Shown: positions 38,901 to 45,689 of the stretch, piece by piece
Numbering within the stretch: the stretch's first letter is position 1
How the letters are laid out: every line of letters starts with the position of its first letter
Origin: Cristatella mucedo
Lineage: Eukaryota > Bryozoa > Phylactolaemata > Cristatellidae
Length of the DNA: 60,000 nt
Direction of reading: 5' to 3'
NCBI GenBank assembly: GCA_009760855.2
Contig: WPIO01000018.1
Span: 2,485,001-2,545,000, forward strand
Notes under the pieces: model-generated
The model's database searches: none
What the model was told of the DNA's origin: nothing
The model's input: only the letters and a program-made list of their open reading frames with translations
Translations under genes and position numbers: made by a program

Positions 38901-40907
38901 CTTTTGCTGTTCTCCATTTATGCTCAACCCCTGGGAGAAGTGATTTGAGCACATGGAATAGGCTATTACTTTTATGCTGCCGATACTCAGCAGTATTTGA
39001 CCTTTAAAACGTCAGAATCGGTGGCAGCAACTGATGAACTGAGTGCTTGCTTTGCAGACATTCTATCCTGGATGTCGGCAAGTTTCCTTAAACGACACGA
39101 CGTCAAAATGGATCTACTGCACATAGGACACTCCATACTTCTGGTTGGACTAGAAGGCTTTGCCCTTCTAATAGATGACCATCACCGTGTCCTCGGAATT
39201 TAAGTGTCTTCTTCGACATATGCTTAAATTTTGAAGGCTTCGTTGAGATGTCTGCTTCCACAACTAGCCATCAGAGGTCCAATTCCTATCGAAGATTAAG
39301 CATTGCCTTCCACGGAGGCTTGCAAAAAATTGTAAAAAACAATCTCCTTGGTTCTGTCTCGGCTAGAAGATCATTGTAGTTTCTCTTTGGCTGGCTACCG
39401 AAAAAAGCACAGGCCATGGCCACTGGCTATGAATATATCTACAAGGTAAATCCCAGAGGTTCGATCATGTGTCGTCTTTGCTGTAAGAGCTTGGATGGCT
39501 GCTGGTTGATCAGCTGATACAGAGCAAATTTTTTATTCTGACCCACAAGGCCAGCCACTGCTTGGCTCCTTCGTACCTAGCTGAAGTGCTGCATTAGTTT
39601 GAACCTCCTTGCCCCTCAGGTCCTATATGGACAACAAACTAGCTGTTCTATATCTCTGCCTAGAGGCCGTTGGCGACAGAAGCTTTTACTCTGCAGATCC
39701 TATACTGGAACCCGCTTCCACATTTCTTACGCGATGTGGCACATCTTTTCCAGCCGTCGTGGGCTGCTACTTCCATGCTACTCCCATGCTACTCACTACC
39801 TCAACTGCTCTCCTGACTCAGCTATGCTTCTCACTTTCTCTATGTTGTGTGCGAGGAAGTCTGTTGGCTACCGAATGTGTATCGAAAGCAGCTTAGTCTT
39901 CAAGTGTGCTATACAAAAATCTCTTTTGTAACACACTCGTAGCATTGGGTCTTCATGGAGTCACAGACGGAGATACATTACATTGCATTACTTCAACATA
40001 ATAGGTGGTATGGTAAACGAAGAACCATCCAAGTGAGCTTTCTGGTAATCCCCTCGTTATGTTCTCGCATCTTCGGCTCTTTGAAGACTGGTCGCCGAGC
40101 TGGGTTGGTCCAGTGGTTAAGGTGCTCGCCCCGACTAAGGTCTGGCTGAGGTCGTGGGCTCGAAATGTGAAACGCCTGAATAGAGATTAAGTTCTTTTGT
40201 GGCGCTATACAAATAAATTATATATATATATATTGTTTTCATGATAGGCTACTAGATATAATATTAACATGACCAAGCAACGATAAAAACCAAGGAAACT
40301 ACCTTTGGGGCATAAGAATGTCGGTACCGAATCCAAGTTTGTTCAAGTAAATTGCATGCAGCTGAAATTGTCCTCGTCAGCTCTGGGTGTATTTAGAAGT
40401 AAGAGGTATAGCATAGGACTGCATGCTGTCACGTCTGGAAGGTTTTGTCTACTCGATGTCACTTTTTGTGGCCTACGTATGAGCCTACTGATTCCTGTTC
40501 AGCAGGCGTAGGCAAAGTTGAGCTTGCTTACCCGGGCTATTTGAACTTATCGATTTGCTTTACAGGACCTTATCGGCAACGTTCGAAAGATTGCTGCATT
40601 CCTTGGAAAAGTGCTAAGTGAAGACACGATCAGAAAGATTGCAGACTCCTGCACCATTGAGGCGACCAAAGCGGAAAAGCCGAGCTCACCCTTCGTCGAC
40701 AAAGGTGCGTCATTCTCAGCAAAGTGCGATCGCTGCAGGTTCTTCGAGCAGTTGGGCCGACCGTTTGCTGGCATCGTGTTGTCGTTGGTGACCGTTAAAG
40801 GAACCACTGGCCAGTGGAAAAGCTACTTCACAGTGCATCAAAGCGAGCAGTTCGATAACCAACTCTCGGAATTGAAGGAACGCACGGGTCTGAGCATGCA
40901 TGAATGA
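26303..40907 (+). CDS. sulfotransferase gene B (seven exons)
   Basis: A cytosolic-type sulfotransferase predicted to use PAPS. Exons are 26303-26456, 32611-32711, 37418-37537, 37868-37994, 38152-38246, 40566-40704 and 40801-40907. All junctions are GT-AG and the phases (1,0,0,1,0,1) join into about 280 codons, near the usual 290-300. No ATG lies in the first listed exon, so a short upstream exon with the start is missing from my model. Motifs in order are RDDDVFVRTYLKAG|THW (5'-phosphosulfate loop, usually TYPKSGTTW), SPRVILTHL (usually IKTHLP; the His is kept and the Lys is Leu), YVYRDPRDIAVS, VPFGSWWEHF, and KGTTGQW with FTVHQSEQFD, then TGA. The open frame and good splice sites suggest a functional gene, but the altered loop and Lys residues suggest changed catalysis or a new role. 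Introns carry most of the LINE and SINE copies between 26.5 and 40.5 kb. Confidence 0.85.
26457..26861 (+). other. gene B intron, no recognised feature
   Basis: Intron sequence between the first visible exon and an antisense LINE. I see nothing else in it. Confidence 0.4.
26921..26965. repeat. (CT)n tract inside a LINE-B hairpin
   Basis: AACTTAATCTCTCTCTCTCT is the normal antisense hairpin word. Here the CTCT part is extended to about 40 bp before the partner arm AAGGCACTTTA. Confidence 0.85.
28028..28112 (-). mobile_element. LINE-B 3' end nested in an older LINE
   Basis: AATAATAATTATAATAATAA tail, then the hairpin arms AAAGCGCC and GGCGCTTT on the + strand, ending TTTGCT. The EN translation of the host LINE resumes on the far side. 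Confidence 0.8.
28440..29330. other. gene B intron, no recognised feature
   Basis: CAG/CTG-rich sequence with overlapping open frames on both strands and no family similarity. Most likely non-coding. Confidence 0.35.
29331..29460 (-). CDS. candidate exon of an unrecognised minus-strand gene
   Basis: On the minus strand the acceptor GCTTGCTATACAG precedes a 130-nt open segment. It begins IRVVKQSTDDGTKVLRWLSL, includes GGKATVLFGSL, and ends at GAAG|GTAACT. It enters in phase 0, which matches the phase-0 exit of the candidate exon at 29780-29882. I do not recognise the protein. It lies inside gene B intron 1 in the opposite orientation. Chance open frame remains possible. Confidence 0.25.
29471..29515 (-). 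mobile_element. small LINE-A fragment
   Basis: About 45 bp matching the LINE-A 3' coding end in antisense (GAGTCAGGAGAGCAGTTGAG then GTAGTGAGT). Confidence 0.6.
29780..29882 (-). CDS. candidate exon of an unrecognised minus-strand gene
   Basis: The minus-strand acceptor is GCAAACCTACAG and the donor CTT|GTATGTAAG, a strong consensus. The 103-nt segment gives LLLVKGDVASLATFTEPSSP, then KLLEAFSETLKYNL. It exits in phase 0, compatible with the exon at 29331-29460 after a 319-bp intron. Upstream on the same strand an open text with VSVVLIKAPSGGLDYVKYLS (near 29925-29985) could be another exon, but I could not fit a donor. Confidence 0.25.
30106..30231 (-). mobile_element. SINE-II copy (5'-truncated)
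   Basis: On the minus strand: ATCGTGGGTTCGAATCCTGC (B-box GGTTCGAATCC), then GCCTTTAAGGCTCTTCTGTC-like sequence and AAAAAGAGGCTTTTAAATCA. The A-box half is lost. Confidence 0.8.
30322..31708 (+). mobile_element. LINE-B copy, ~1.4 kb
   Basis: A short rearranged piece (LNDD-block DNA at 30322-30373) precedes RT sequence from 30380: [59 protein letters not shown]. The 3' UTR, hairpin and (ATT)n tail follow. Frameshifts occur near 30545 and 31118. The arrangement suggests a deletion or template jump at its 5' end. Confidence 0.9.
31709..32330. mobile_element. composite of older LINE-B fragments
   Basis: 31709-32085 (+) is a diverged RT C-terminus (RLQLVHNSAAMLFCHERCSS, SLTFRSLHYLAPAFLSELL). 32088-32187 (-) is antisense LINE-B 3' UTR (GACATTTGCTGCAAAGGGAA, GTGGTTAGGGGTGACAT). 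32200-32330 (+) is again sense 3' UTR-like. Three pieces in alternating orientation point to repeated insertion or inversion. Confidence 0.65.
32611..32711 (+). CDS. gene B exon with GTHW (second part of the PAPS loop)
   Basis: The acceptor is GAATGCTTTGCAG and the donor ACG|GTAAGT. 101 nt, phase 1 in and 0 out. It encodes GTHWTCDIALKILHDGDLEK, completing the 5'-phosphosulfate loop (family GTTW..EI). ILHDGDLE is typical of the family. Confidence 0.88.
32909..33060 (-). mobile_element. 3' end of a LINE-B-related family
   Basis: An AATAATAATAATAAT tract, then GTATAGCGCCCTAAGAAAAC and GCTGCTTTACAACTCGCTGC. The organisation is that of LINE-B but the sequence differs, so it is probably a sister LINE or SINE tail. 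Confidence 0.55.
33095..33160 (+). mobile_element. partial SINE-II
   Basis: GTGGTGACAGCCGTTAAGGC followed by TCTTCTGTGGCTGCAA matches the SINE-II 3' half. Confidence 0.55.
33480..35475 (-). mobile_element. LINE-B copy, ~2 kb
   Basis: Tail and hairpin at 33480-33560, then antisense RT. Minus-strand motifs in order are SSLPDDPCDDLADRFS (35470), IRESIPAMTTSP, LLPFLSKTLERVVVDQLNS-like text, [28 protein letters not shown], and [19 protein letters not shown]. It lacks EN and has a few frameshifts (near 35065 and 34385). It sits in gene B intron 2 opposite to gene B. Confidence 0.92.
34243..35013 (-). CDS. LINE-B RT core, 33.5-35.5 kb copy
   Basis: 256 open codons from the motif preceding the catalytic domain through KLNDDKTNLLVMSKP. 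Both the [12 protein letters not shown] Asp and the YADD Asp pair are intact. Flanking frameshifts break the full ORF. Confidence 0.85.
   Translation of the reverse strand: MVDQLNSYIETTHLASKFQSGFKANHSTESALLRVYNALLRNADMGRVSLLALLDLSAAFDTIDHKVLLARLLSGLGITGAALQWFRFNLSGRHQSIDVNGQRSSEVPLKYGVPQGSALGPVLFTVYTHSLDDMITKHNLGFHFYADDTQLYLFFDPSQPSSTSNSLNSLAPCIDDIRTWMAAIFQKLNDDKTNLLVMSKPSAIQRLERLTQNWLCQYIFCRISSNSRCHIPKRPLVRRPYQLHSQICPFPAPKHC
35476..36312 (-). mobile_element. older L2-like LINE fragment (LINE-C)
   Basis: On the minus strand: [14 protein letters not shown] near 36190, a LNDHKSNLIALDKP-like block near 36050, and NSTARLVSRQQCSCHVITH with LLWLPANQRINFKI near 35680-35750. It is clearly related to LINE-B but more diverged. 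Confidence 0.7.
36333..36507 (-). mobile_element. SINE-II, most complete copy
   Basis: On the minus strand from 36507: GAGAGCCGTGATGGCACACT, then AAGGCAG, GTTCGAATCCTGC (B-box), GGTGATAGCCTTTAAGGCTC, and a TTAAGTCAGCTAGTATTTTT end. About 175 bp. The tRNA-like head and the fixed tail define the family. Confidence 0.8.
36600..37417 (+). other. gene B intron, no recognised feature
   Basis: No exon or repeat recognised up to the acceptor of the next gene B exon. Confidence 0.4.
37418..37537 (+). CDS. gene B THL exon (catalytic His region)
   Basis: The acceptor is CTCGTCCTTCAG and the donor AGA|GTACGA. 120 nt, phase 0 in and out. It encodes MLSLADLSKETSPRVILTHL then RYRMLPELLQQGKGR. The family motif is SPR.IKTHLP..LLP. 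The catalytic-position His remains, the preceding Lys is Leu, and Pro after HL is Arg. The GTACGA donor is the same as that of the 38152-38246 exon. Confidence 0.78.
37538..37867 (+). other. gene B intron
   Basis: A 330-bp GC-rich intron between the THL and YVYRDPRD exons, with no repeats. Confidence 0.6.
37868..37994 (+). CDS. gene B 3'-phosphate binding exon (127 nt)
   Basis: The acceptor is CTCGTTTGCAG and the donor CTAG|GTGGAT. It encodes IIYVYRDPRDIAVSLYNM and CSWENFLRLYNTGL. Arg and Ser of the Y-V-x-R-(N)-P-x-D-x-A-V-S motif are present. Confidence 0.88.
38152..38246 (+). CDS. gene B YGSW-type exon (95 nt)
   Basis: The acceptor is CATGTCTTTGCAG and the donor CAT|GTACGA. It encodes VPFGSWWEHFRDGELNGQRP then NVLLLSYQEMKH. 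Same length and phase as the gene A exon. Confidence 0.88.
38250..38883 (+). other. gene B intron, no recognised feature
   Basis: The second half is AT-rich. No repeat identified. Confidence 0.4.
38884..39992 (+). mobile_element. degenerate LINE-A copy
   Basis: Starts in the RT at CSPFMLNPWEK-type sequence (LLFSIYAQPLGEVI), with a decayed [26 protein letters not shown], and the C-terminal blocks in several frames. It ends at GAGATACATTACATTGCATT. This is the oldest LINE-A copy here. Confidence 0.85.
40098..40233 (+). mobile_element. SINE-I copy
   Basis: AGCTGGGTTGGTCCAGTGGT (A-box TGGTCCAGTGG), GGTGCTCGCCCCGAC, and B-box-like GTGGGCTCGAAATG. The LINE-B-type hairpin ACGCCTGAATAGAGATTAAG ... 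GTGGCGCTATA and an AT tail follow. Confidence 0.85.
40566..40704 (+). CDS. gene B helical exon (139 nt)
   Basis: The acceptor is GATTTGCTTTACAG and the donor AAAG|GTGCGT. It encodes DLIGNVRKIAAFLGKVLSED and ends PSSPFVDK. The K and next exon's G give DKG where the family has RKG. Confidence 0.85.
40801..40907 (+). CDS. gene B last exon with stop
   Basis: Starts after AG at 40800 (CCGTTAAAG, a weak pyrimidine tract). It reads GTTGQWKSYFTVHQSEQFD and ends GLSMHE before TGA. It contains the family KG..G.WK..FT..Q...FD block that closes over PAPS. Confidence 0.82.
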
Positions 40908-41057
40908 AGTCGTCGATCGAAGTCGGCATCGGCGAGTGGACATCGCGAGTCGGCCTCAGTGGCCTGTCTCGAAACTTGCGGCAAGAGTCTTTACTTAATT
41001 TGTGTACAATTGAGCAGCCTGCCTTTATTTGAGAGGTTGGTTATCGGAAGCTATATA

Positions 41058-41370
41058 ATGTAATGTATCTCCATCAGTAACTCCACAAAGTCATAAAGAC
41101 CATGTGGGTGTTTGCAGGAGAGTTTTGTACAGCGCACTTACAGCCTAAGCGGCTTTCGGTACGCATTCGGTAGCCAACAGACTTCGTCTCACGCAACAAA
41201 GAGAAAGTGGGAAGCAGAGCAGAGTCAGGAGAGCAGTTGAGGTAGTGAGTAGCATAGAAGTAGCAGCTCAGGACCGCTGAAAAAGATGTGCCATAGTCGG
41301 CAGTTGGAGAGCAGTTGTCGTTGCGTAAGAATTGTGGAAGCGAATTCCACAGTCAAGAAAGCTAATCAAC
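41058..41370 (-). mobile_element. LINE-A 3' fragment
   Basis: Starts with ATAATGTAATGTATCTCC (antisense tail). It runs through the RT C-terminal coding to GAATTGTGGAAGCGAATTCC. It lies just downstream of the gene B stop, in the likely 3' UTR or flank. Confidence 0.88.
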
Positions 41371-41551
41371 ATCGCGGCTGAGGATAGAGGTGCGTCTTGG
41401 CTCGTGGTACTAATTGACCGTCATAAATAATAGAATAAATAATAGAACTTACTGAGTGATCAAAGCCAATGCTTTAGCAAAGCTAGTGCTCGTCTAACAG
41501 AGTATCTGCCGAAGGGCGTTTGGATAGTTACCGCAATAAATACGATGGGTT
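41371..41551. other. no recognised feature
   Basis: Short spacer between two antisense LINE fragments. Confidence 0.4.
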
Positions 41552-41824
41552 TAATAATAATAATAATAATGTACTTGATAAAGCACCCTCAGAGAACCTA
41601 ATCTCTTTCTAGGTGCTTTACATTTGCTGCAAAGGGAAATTCAATTAAATGGTAAGTAAAATCATGCTTGAAAAACAATTAAAATGAATAACATGGTTAG
41701 GGGTGACATGCACAGGGTCAGCATGCAAATGTGGTTAGTGGCAGCATGCACAGTGTCAGCATGCATAAGTACGTGATGGACGAATCATATTGACCCACTA
41801 AATGCTGTCCTAAATAGATGTGTT
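41552..41824 (-). mobile_element. LINE-B 3' fragment with compensated hairpin
   Basis: (AAT)n tail, then + strand arms AAAGCACC (41580-41587) and GGTGCTTT (41612-41619). Both arms differ from the usual AAAGCGCC/GGCGCTTT yet still pair perfectly. The fragment ends at about 41824. Confidence 0.9.
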
Positions 41825-42067
41825 TGTCATGGTTGTTCCACTGCTGCCGTTCATGCTGTTCTGAGCCGGTCTCAGGTCAGACGCCGAGCAGGGTGGTAGC
41901 ATAGGCAGGCTCCGGCGTCTAGGTGAATAAACGTAATTGAGCCCGTTTAGGTGTTCTACGTGGTGTTTCGTACGTGCGAACTATCAAACAATAAACTGTT
42001 ACGGCGAAACCGGCAGTGTCACCATGTAAGAAAATCCTGCTGGAGTACTAACACGTCGGGGATGACA
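41825..42067 (+). mobile_element. possible LTR-like segment
   Basis: A 243-bp segment starts TGTCATGG and ends GATGACA, giving 6-bp inverted termini TGTCAT/ATGACA. GAATAAACG inside resembles a polyadenylation signal. There is no second copy in the window and no clear primer-binding site, so this is weak. Confidence 0.22.
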
Positions 42068-42514
42068 TTGTAAACTGGCTGCTCGACTCGGAGCAGAGGC
42101 TTCACGTGATAGGTGCCGATCCAGATGTTTGACACATGTATGTATTTGTATTCCCAGCAGGCGGATGCATTAACGTGTGCTGCGAGTATTCCTGAGTTTG
42201 AGCCGCGGAGGACTGCTTCCAGCTGTGTTTACAACACTTGTGAAGGCTATTGCAAGCCCTTAACGTTCGGAGAGGCTTTGCCGGTCGGGCTTGCTCAGTC
42301 CCATGAACACGTAGGCGACTGCGTAGAAGCGGCTGCAGTTGGAGGCCGGTAAAGAGCTGCTGCTCAGCTTAGTTGTAAGACATCTGGTCGGACTGAGGAT
42401 GCCGACAGGAGCGACGGGAAGTGGCAGCAGCAATCGCCGATGGTGCATCGGGCGGGGATGGCCGCACGGGAGGCGGTGGAGCCTGCAGAGACGGCAGCAG
42501 AGCACGCAGTCACA
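42068..42514. other. no recognised feature
   Basis: GC-rich with open frames on both strands but no recognisable domain. It may be interior sequence of a retroelement. Confidence 0.3.
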
Positions 42515-42770
42515 GTCCACAAAGTCAAAAAGACCATGTGGGTGTTACTCAGGAGAGTTTTGTATAGCGCACTCACAGCCTAAGCGGCTTTCGGTACGCA
42601 TTCGGTAGCCAACAGACTTCGTCTCACGCAACAAAGAGAAAGTGGGAAGCATAGCAGAGTTAGGAAAGCAGTTGAGGTAGTGAGTAGCATAGAAGCAGCA
42701 GTTCAGGACCGCTGAAAAAGATGTGCCATAGTCGGCAGTTGGAGAGTAGATGTCGTTGCGTAAGAAACAG
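42515..42770 (-). mobile_element. LINE-A 3' fragment
   Basis: GTCCACAAAGTC to GTCGTTGCGTAAGAA is the antisense LINE-A C-terminal coding end. The distal tail is missing, so its 3' boundary is a later break rather than the usual end. Confidence 0.85.
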
Positions 42771-43113
42771 ATAGGTGGCCTTACTGGGGAGGGGGCACCG
42801 GTGGGGAGCAAAACGGTGCTGGTGGCCAGATAGTCGGCCCAGCTGTTCCAGTGGAGCCGGCGGCAGGAAGTGAATCATTAGCGTGGAAATGTGCGAAGCG
42901 ACCTCTCAGGAGGTGGGCGATATGCTCGCAGTGAAGGTGTGCGAGATGCTCACCGTGCTGTCTGAGGCGAAGGTTAAGTAAGACTCGTAGGCTGTAGAAG
43001 CTAGCTGCGAATAAGAAGCTGGCAAAAACGGCCTGTGTACAAGTGAGGTGACGTTTGTCTGGGATGCTTCTGTGGGCTGCAAAGTGCAGATAGACTGCAA
43101 AGATCAAGTGAGC
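42771..43113. other. no recognised feature
   Basis: Spacer before an LTR copy. Nothing recognised on either strand. Confidence 0.35.
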
Positions 43114-43406
43114 TGTTGTATGACAGCGTCTCCGGCGGTGGCTGTTCTTGTGGAGTCTCAAGGAGACGCGAGAGGGTAAACGTGAGCGGTTAACGAGACT
43201 CGATCTCTATTCCCTAAGCAGGTACATATACAAGCTGGTTGACTTACCACAGATAGGGGAGTGCATCTTTGGTCGGCCACTTACATCAAAGGCTGCGGAT
43301 GCCACTCGCAGTCAATTGCCCAACCACCTGCTGCAGATGAGGCATACATTAGTGGCCGATGCTGCTGCACTAATTACAGTAGCAGAAGCAGCAGACACAC
43401 ACAACA
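43114..43406 (+). mobile_element. LTR family T, solo copy
   Basis: A 293-bp unit begins TGTTGTATGACAGCGTCTCC and ends GACACACACAACA, the TG...CA form with short inverted ends. It contains TATA-like GTACATATACAAGC. It is about 80% similar along its length, by eye, to the minus-strand copy at 45008-45303. The 90-codon frame inside is shared by both but looks incidental. Confidence 0.6.
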
Positions 43407-43584
43407 TCCCTTCCCCATAGATAATTGATATCATAGTCCCAGCCAGTCTGGCTGGGGACTTCCTCACAACCGGACAGTTAAGCCATCGGTTCCCCGGGCA
43501 ATTCTCTTACATCTGCTCCGACGTTGGCCCCAAACAGAAGTTATTGCCCTGTCCTGCAGTACGTCGTTCGGATAAAGTTGGCTT
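43407..43584. other. no recognised feature
   Basis: Spacer between the LTR-like unit and LINE-B. No motif recognised. Confidence 0.35.
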
Positions 43585-44552
43585 AATAATAATAATAATA
43601 ATATTGCACTTGATAAAGCGCCCTCAGAGAACTTAATCTCTTTCTAGGCGCTTTACATTTGCTGCAAAGTGATACGCAATAGAATAGTAAGTAAAATCAT
43701 GCTTGAAAAACAAACAAAATGAATAACATGGTTAGGGGTTACATGCACTGGGTCAGCATGCAAATGTGGTTAGTGGCAGCATGAACAGTGTCAGCACGCA
43801 TAAGCACATCGAGGACGAATCACAAGGACCCACTAAATGCTGTCCTAAATAGGTATGTTTTTAAGTTTCTTTTAAATGTGGTCAGGTCAGGGGATGTTCT
43901 GATGCAGGTCGGGAGGGAGTTCCAGGCTGTGGGAGCATACGAGCTAAATGCATGGTCTCCAAAGGATTTAAGGTTTGTACGAGGTATTTCTAGACTGTTG
44001 GATTCCGAAAAGCGAGTGGTACGATGCTTTGCCTGATAGGGTAGTATATCTGAAAGATAGGCTGGAGCCATAGAATGAAGAGATCTAAAAGTGAGCGACA
44101 AAACCTTGAAGTCAATACGTTGCTTGACTGGTAACCAGTGCAGGTCGGCGAGAAGTGGAGTAATGTGGCAACTGCGACGCTCACGACAGACAAGCCTAGC
44201 TGCAGAGTTTTGCACCAGCTGCAATCGCCTGATCGCACATGCTGGTAGGCCAGTAAGCAGTGAGTTGCAGAAGTCGAGACGAGATGTCACGAATGCATGG
44301 ACCAACTTGGACGTGGTATCCTTATCTAAACAAGCCCTAATTTTAGCAATGTTATGAAGCTGAAAATAGGCTGATTTGACTGTGGAGCTGATGTGGTCGT
44401 CTAACGAGAGGTCGCTTTGGAATATGACACCTAGATTTCTAGCTGATGCAACTGGAGATATGCGGGCAGTGCCAATTTTGAAAGTCAGCCTTTCCAATTT
44501 CTGAATAACACTAGGTTTGCCCATAACTAGTAAGTTAGTTTTATCATCGTTT
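43585..44552 (-). mobile_element. LINE-B ~970-bp fragment, near-identical to 18816-19790
   Basis: Same 3' end, RT C-terminal coding and sequence as the 18.8 kb copy. A 234-codon antisense frame (MGKPSVIQKLERLTFKIG to the stop near 43820) is open. It was inserted next to the gag-like remnant. Confidence 0.93.
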
Positions 44553-44936
44553 GTCGCCTAGCTTTGTCCCGGTCTCGGCTCCGAAAGCTGCTCCTACTCC
44601 AGCCGAAACCACTCGACCTCAAGCTCGGCCTCGTCATCCATCAACCACGTGAACGTCAGAATGAACTCATTTCGCAGCTTGTGATAGTCTTGCTTTACTT
44701 CTGCCGGCTGTTCACCCCAAACGTGTATTGCGTTGTCGCCCAGACACACTGGCACAACATGCTTTTACGGCATCTCAACCTTTAGCCTAGCTACAGCCTT
44801 CAGAAGAAGCGTTAGGAGCCTAAGCATTTAGTGTTTTATGCCGTTAAACATTTCGTACCTCAGTGTTGGCGTTTCGTCTAGACCATAAAATGTCTAATAC
44901 TCTTTTCGGCAGGAGTGAACCATTCTCTGCGGCCAA
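44553..44936 (-). pseudogene. gag-like remnant of an LTR retrotransposon (family T)
   Basis: Immediately inside the LTR on the minus strand is TTGGCCGCAGAGAATGG, a plausible primer-binding site starting TGG. Further in (about 44720-44560) the frame reads LGDNAIHVWGEQPAEVKQDY, later LRNEFILTFTWLMDDE and PRPGQS, resembling the Ty3/gypsy-type capsid layout (L.YLG..A...W ... RKQ.PGQS). Stops are present. The coding region is cut by LINE-B at 44552. Confidence 0.45.
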
Positions 44937-45303
44937 TGTTGTGTGACAGTGTCTCCGTGAGACTCCACTAGTGCTGCTCCCGCCGGGACACTATCATATA
45001 ACATTGATGTTGTGTGAGCCTGCTGCTTCTGCTATTGTAATAAGTGCAGCAGCATCGGCCACTAATGTATCCCCATCTACAGCACGTGGTTGGGCGATTG
45101 ACTCGGTGCAGCATCCGCAGTCTTTGATGTAAGCATGTGGCCCACCGCAGATGCACTTCCCTATCTGCTGTGAGTCAGCCAGCTTGTATATGTACCTGCT
45201 GAGGGAATAGAGGTTGAGTCTCGTTAAACGCTCACGTTCTCCCGCTCGGGTTTCCGTGAGACTCCACAAAAATAGCCACCACCGGATATACTGTCACGCA
45301 ACA
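44937..45303 (-). mobile_element. LTR family T: full LTR plus partial second LTR
   Basis: On the minus strand, 45303-45008 is a full unit (TGTTGCGTGACAG ... CACACAACA), then TCAA. 45003-44937 is a second LTR start (TGTTATATGATAGTGTCCC) deleted through its middle and fused to an ACTGTCACACAACA end. Confidence 0.6.
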
Positions 45304-45689
45304 GAGCTGTGAAGTGGGGCAGATCAGAGATGCTTCGAAGGTCAAAGAGGTGACACAGGAAAGAGAGGCAACTTGTTCCTCGGTGTCGTTGAGCTTCAAG
45401 ACACTAGCAAATGAGACGAGGCTCGGAGCGCCCGAAACACTAGAGAGGAGCTGGGGAACAGTAGCTGGAGTCTGGAAGATGACGGTTTCGACGTCGGCCA
45501 GCGATGACGTTGAGACGGCGGCAGCAGTAGTCAGCTCTGCGACGACAGCTGGTGCGGCAATGACAACGGATGTAGCGACGGCGGCCGGAAATAGCAGTTC
45601 AGAGGCAGAGATTGGTCCAGCAGCAGAGATGGGTATCGCATCAAGGACTGGTGAGGCAGTGAGCAGAGCTCGTTAGTCCTGACGAACGC
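45304..45689. other. no recognised feature
   Basis: A 120-codon plus-strand frame rich in Ala, Thr and Glu is present without similarity. GC skew makes long chance frames likely here. Confidence 0.35.
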
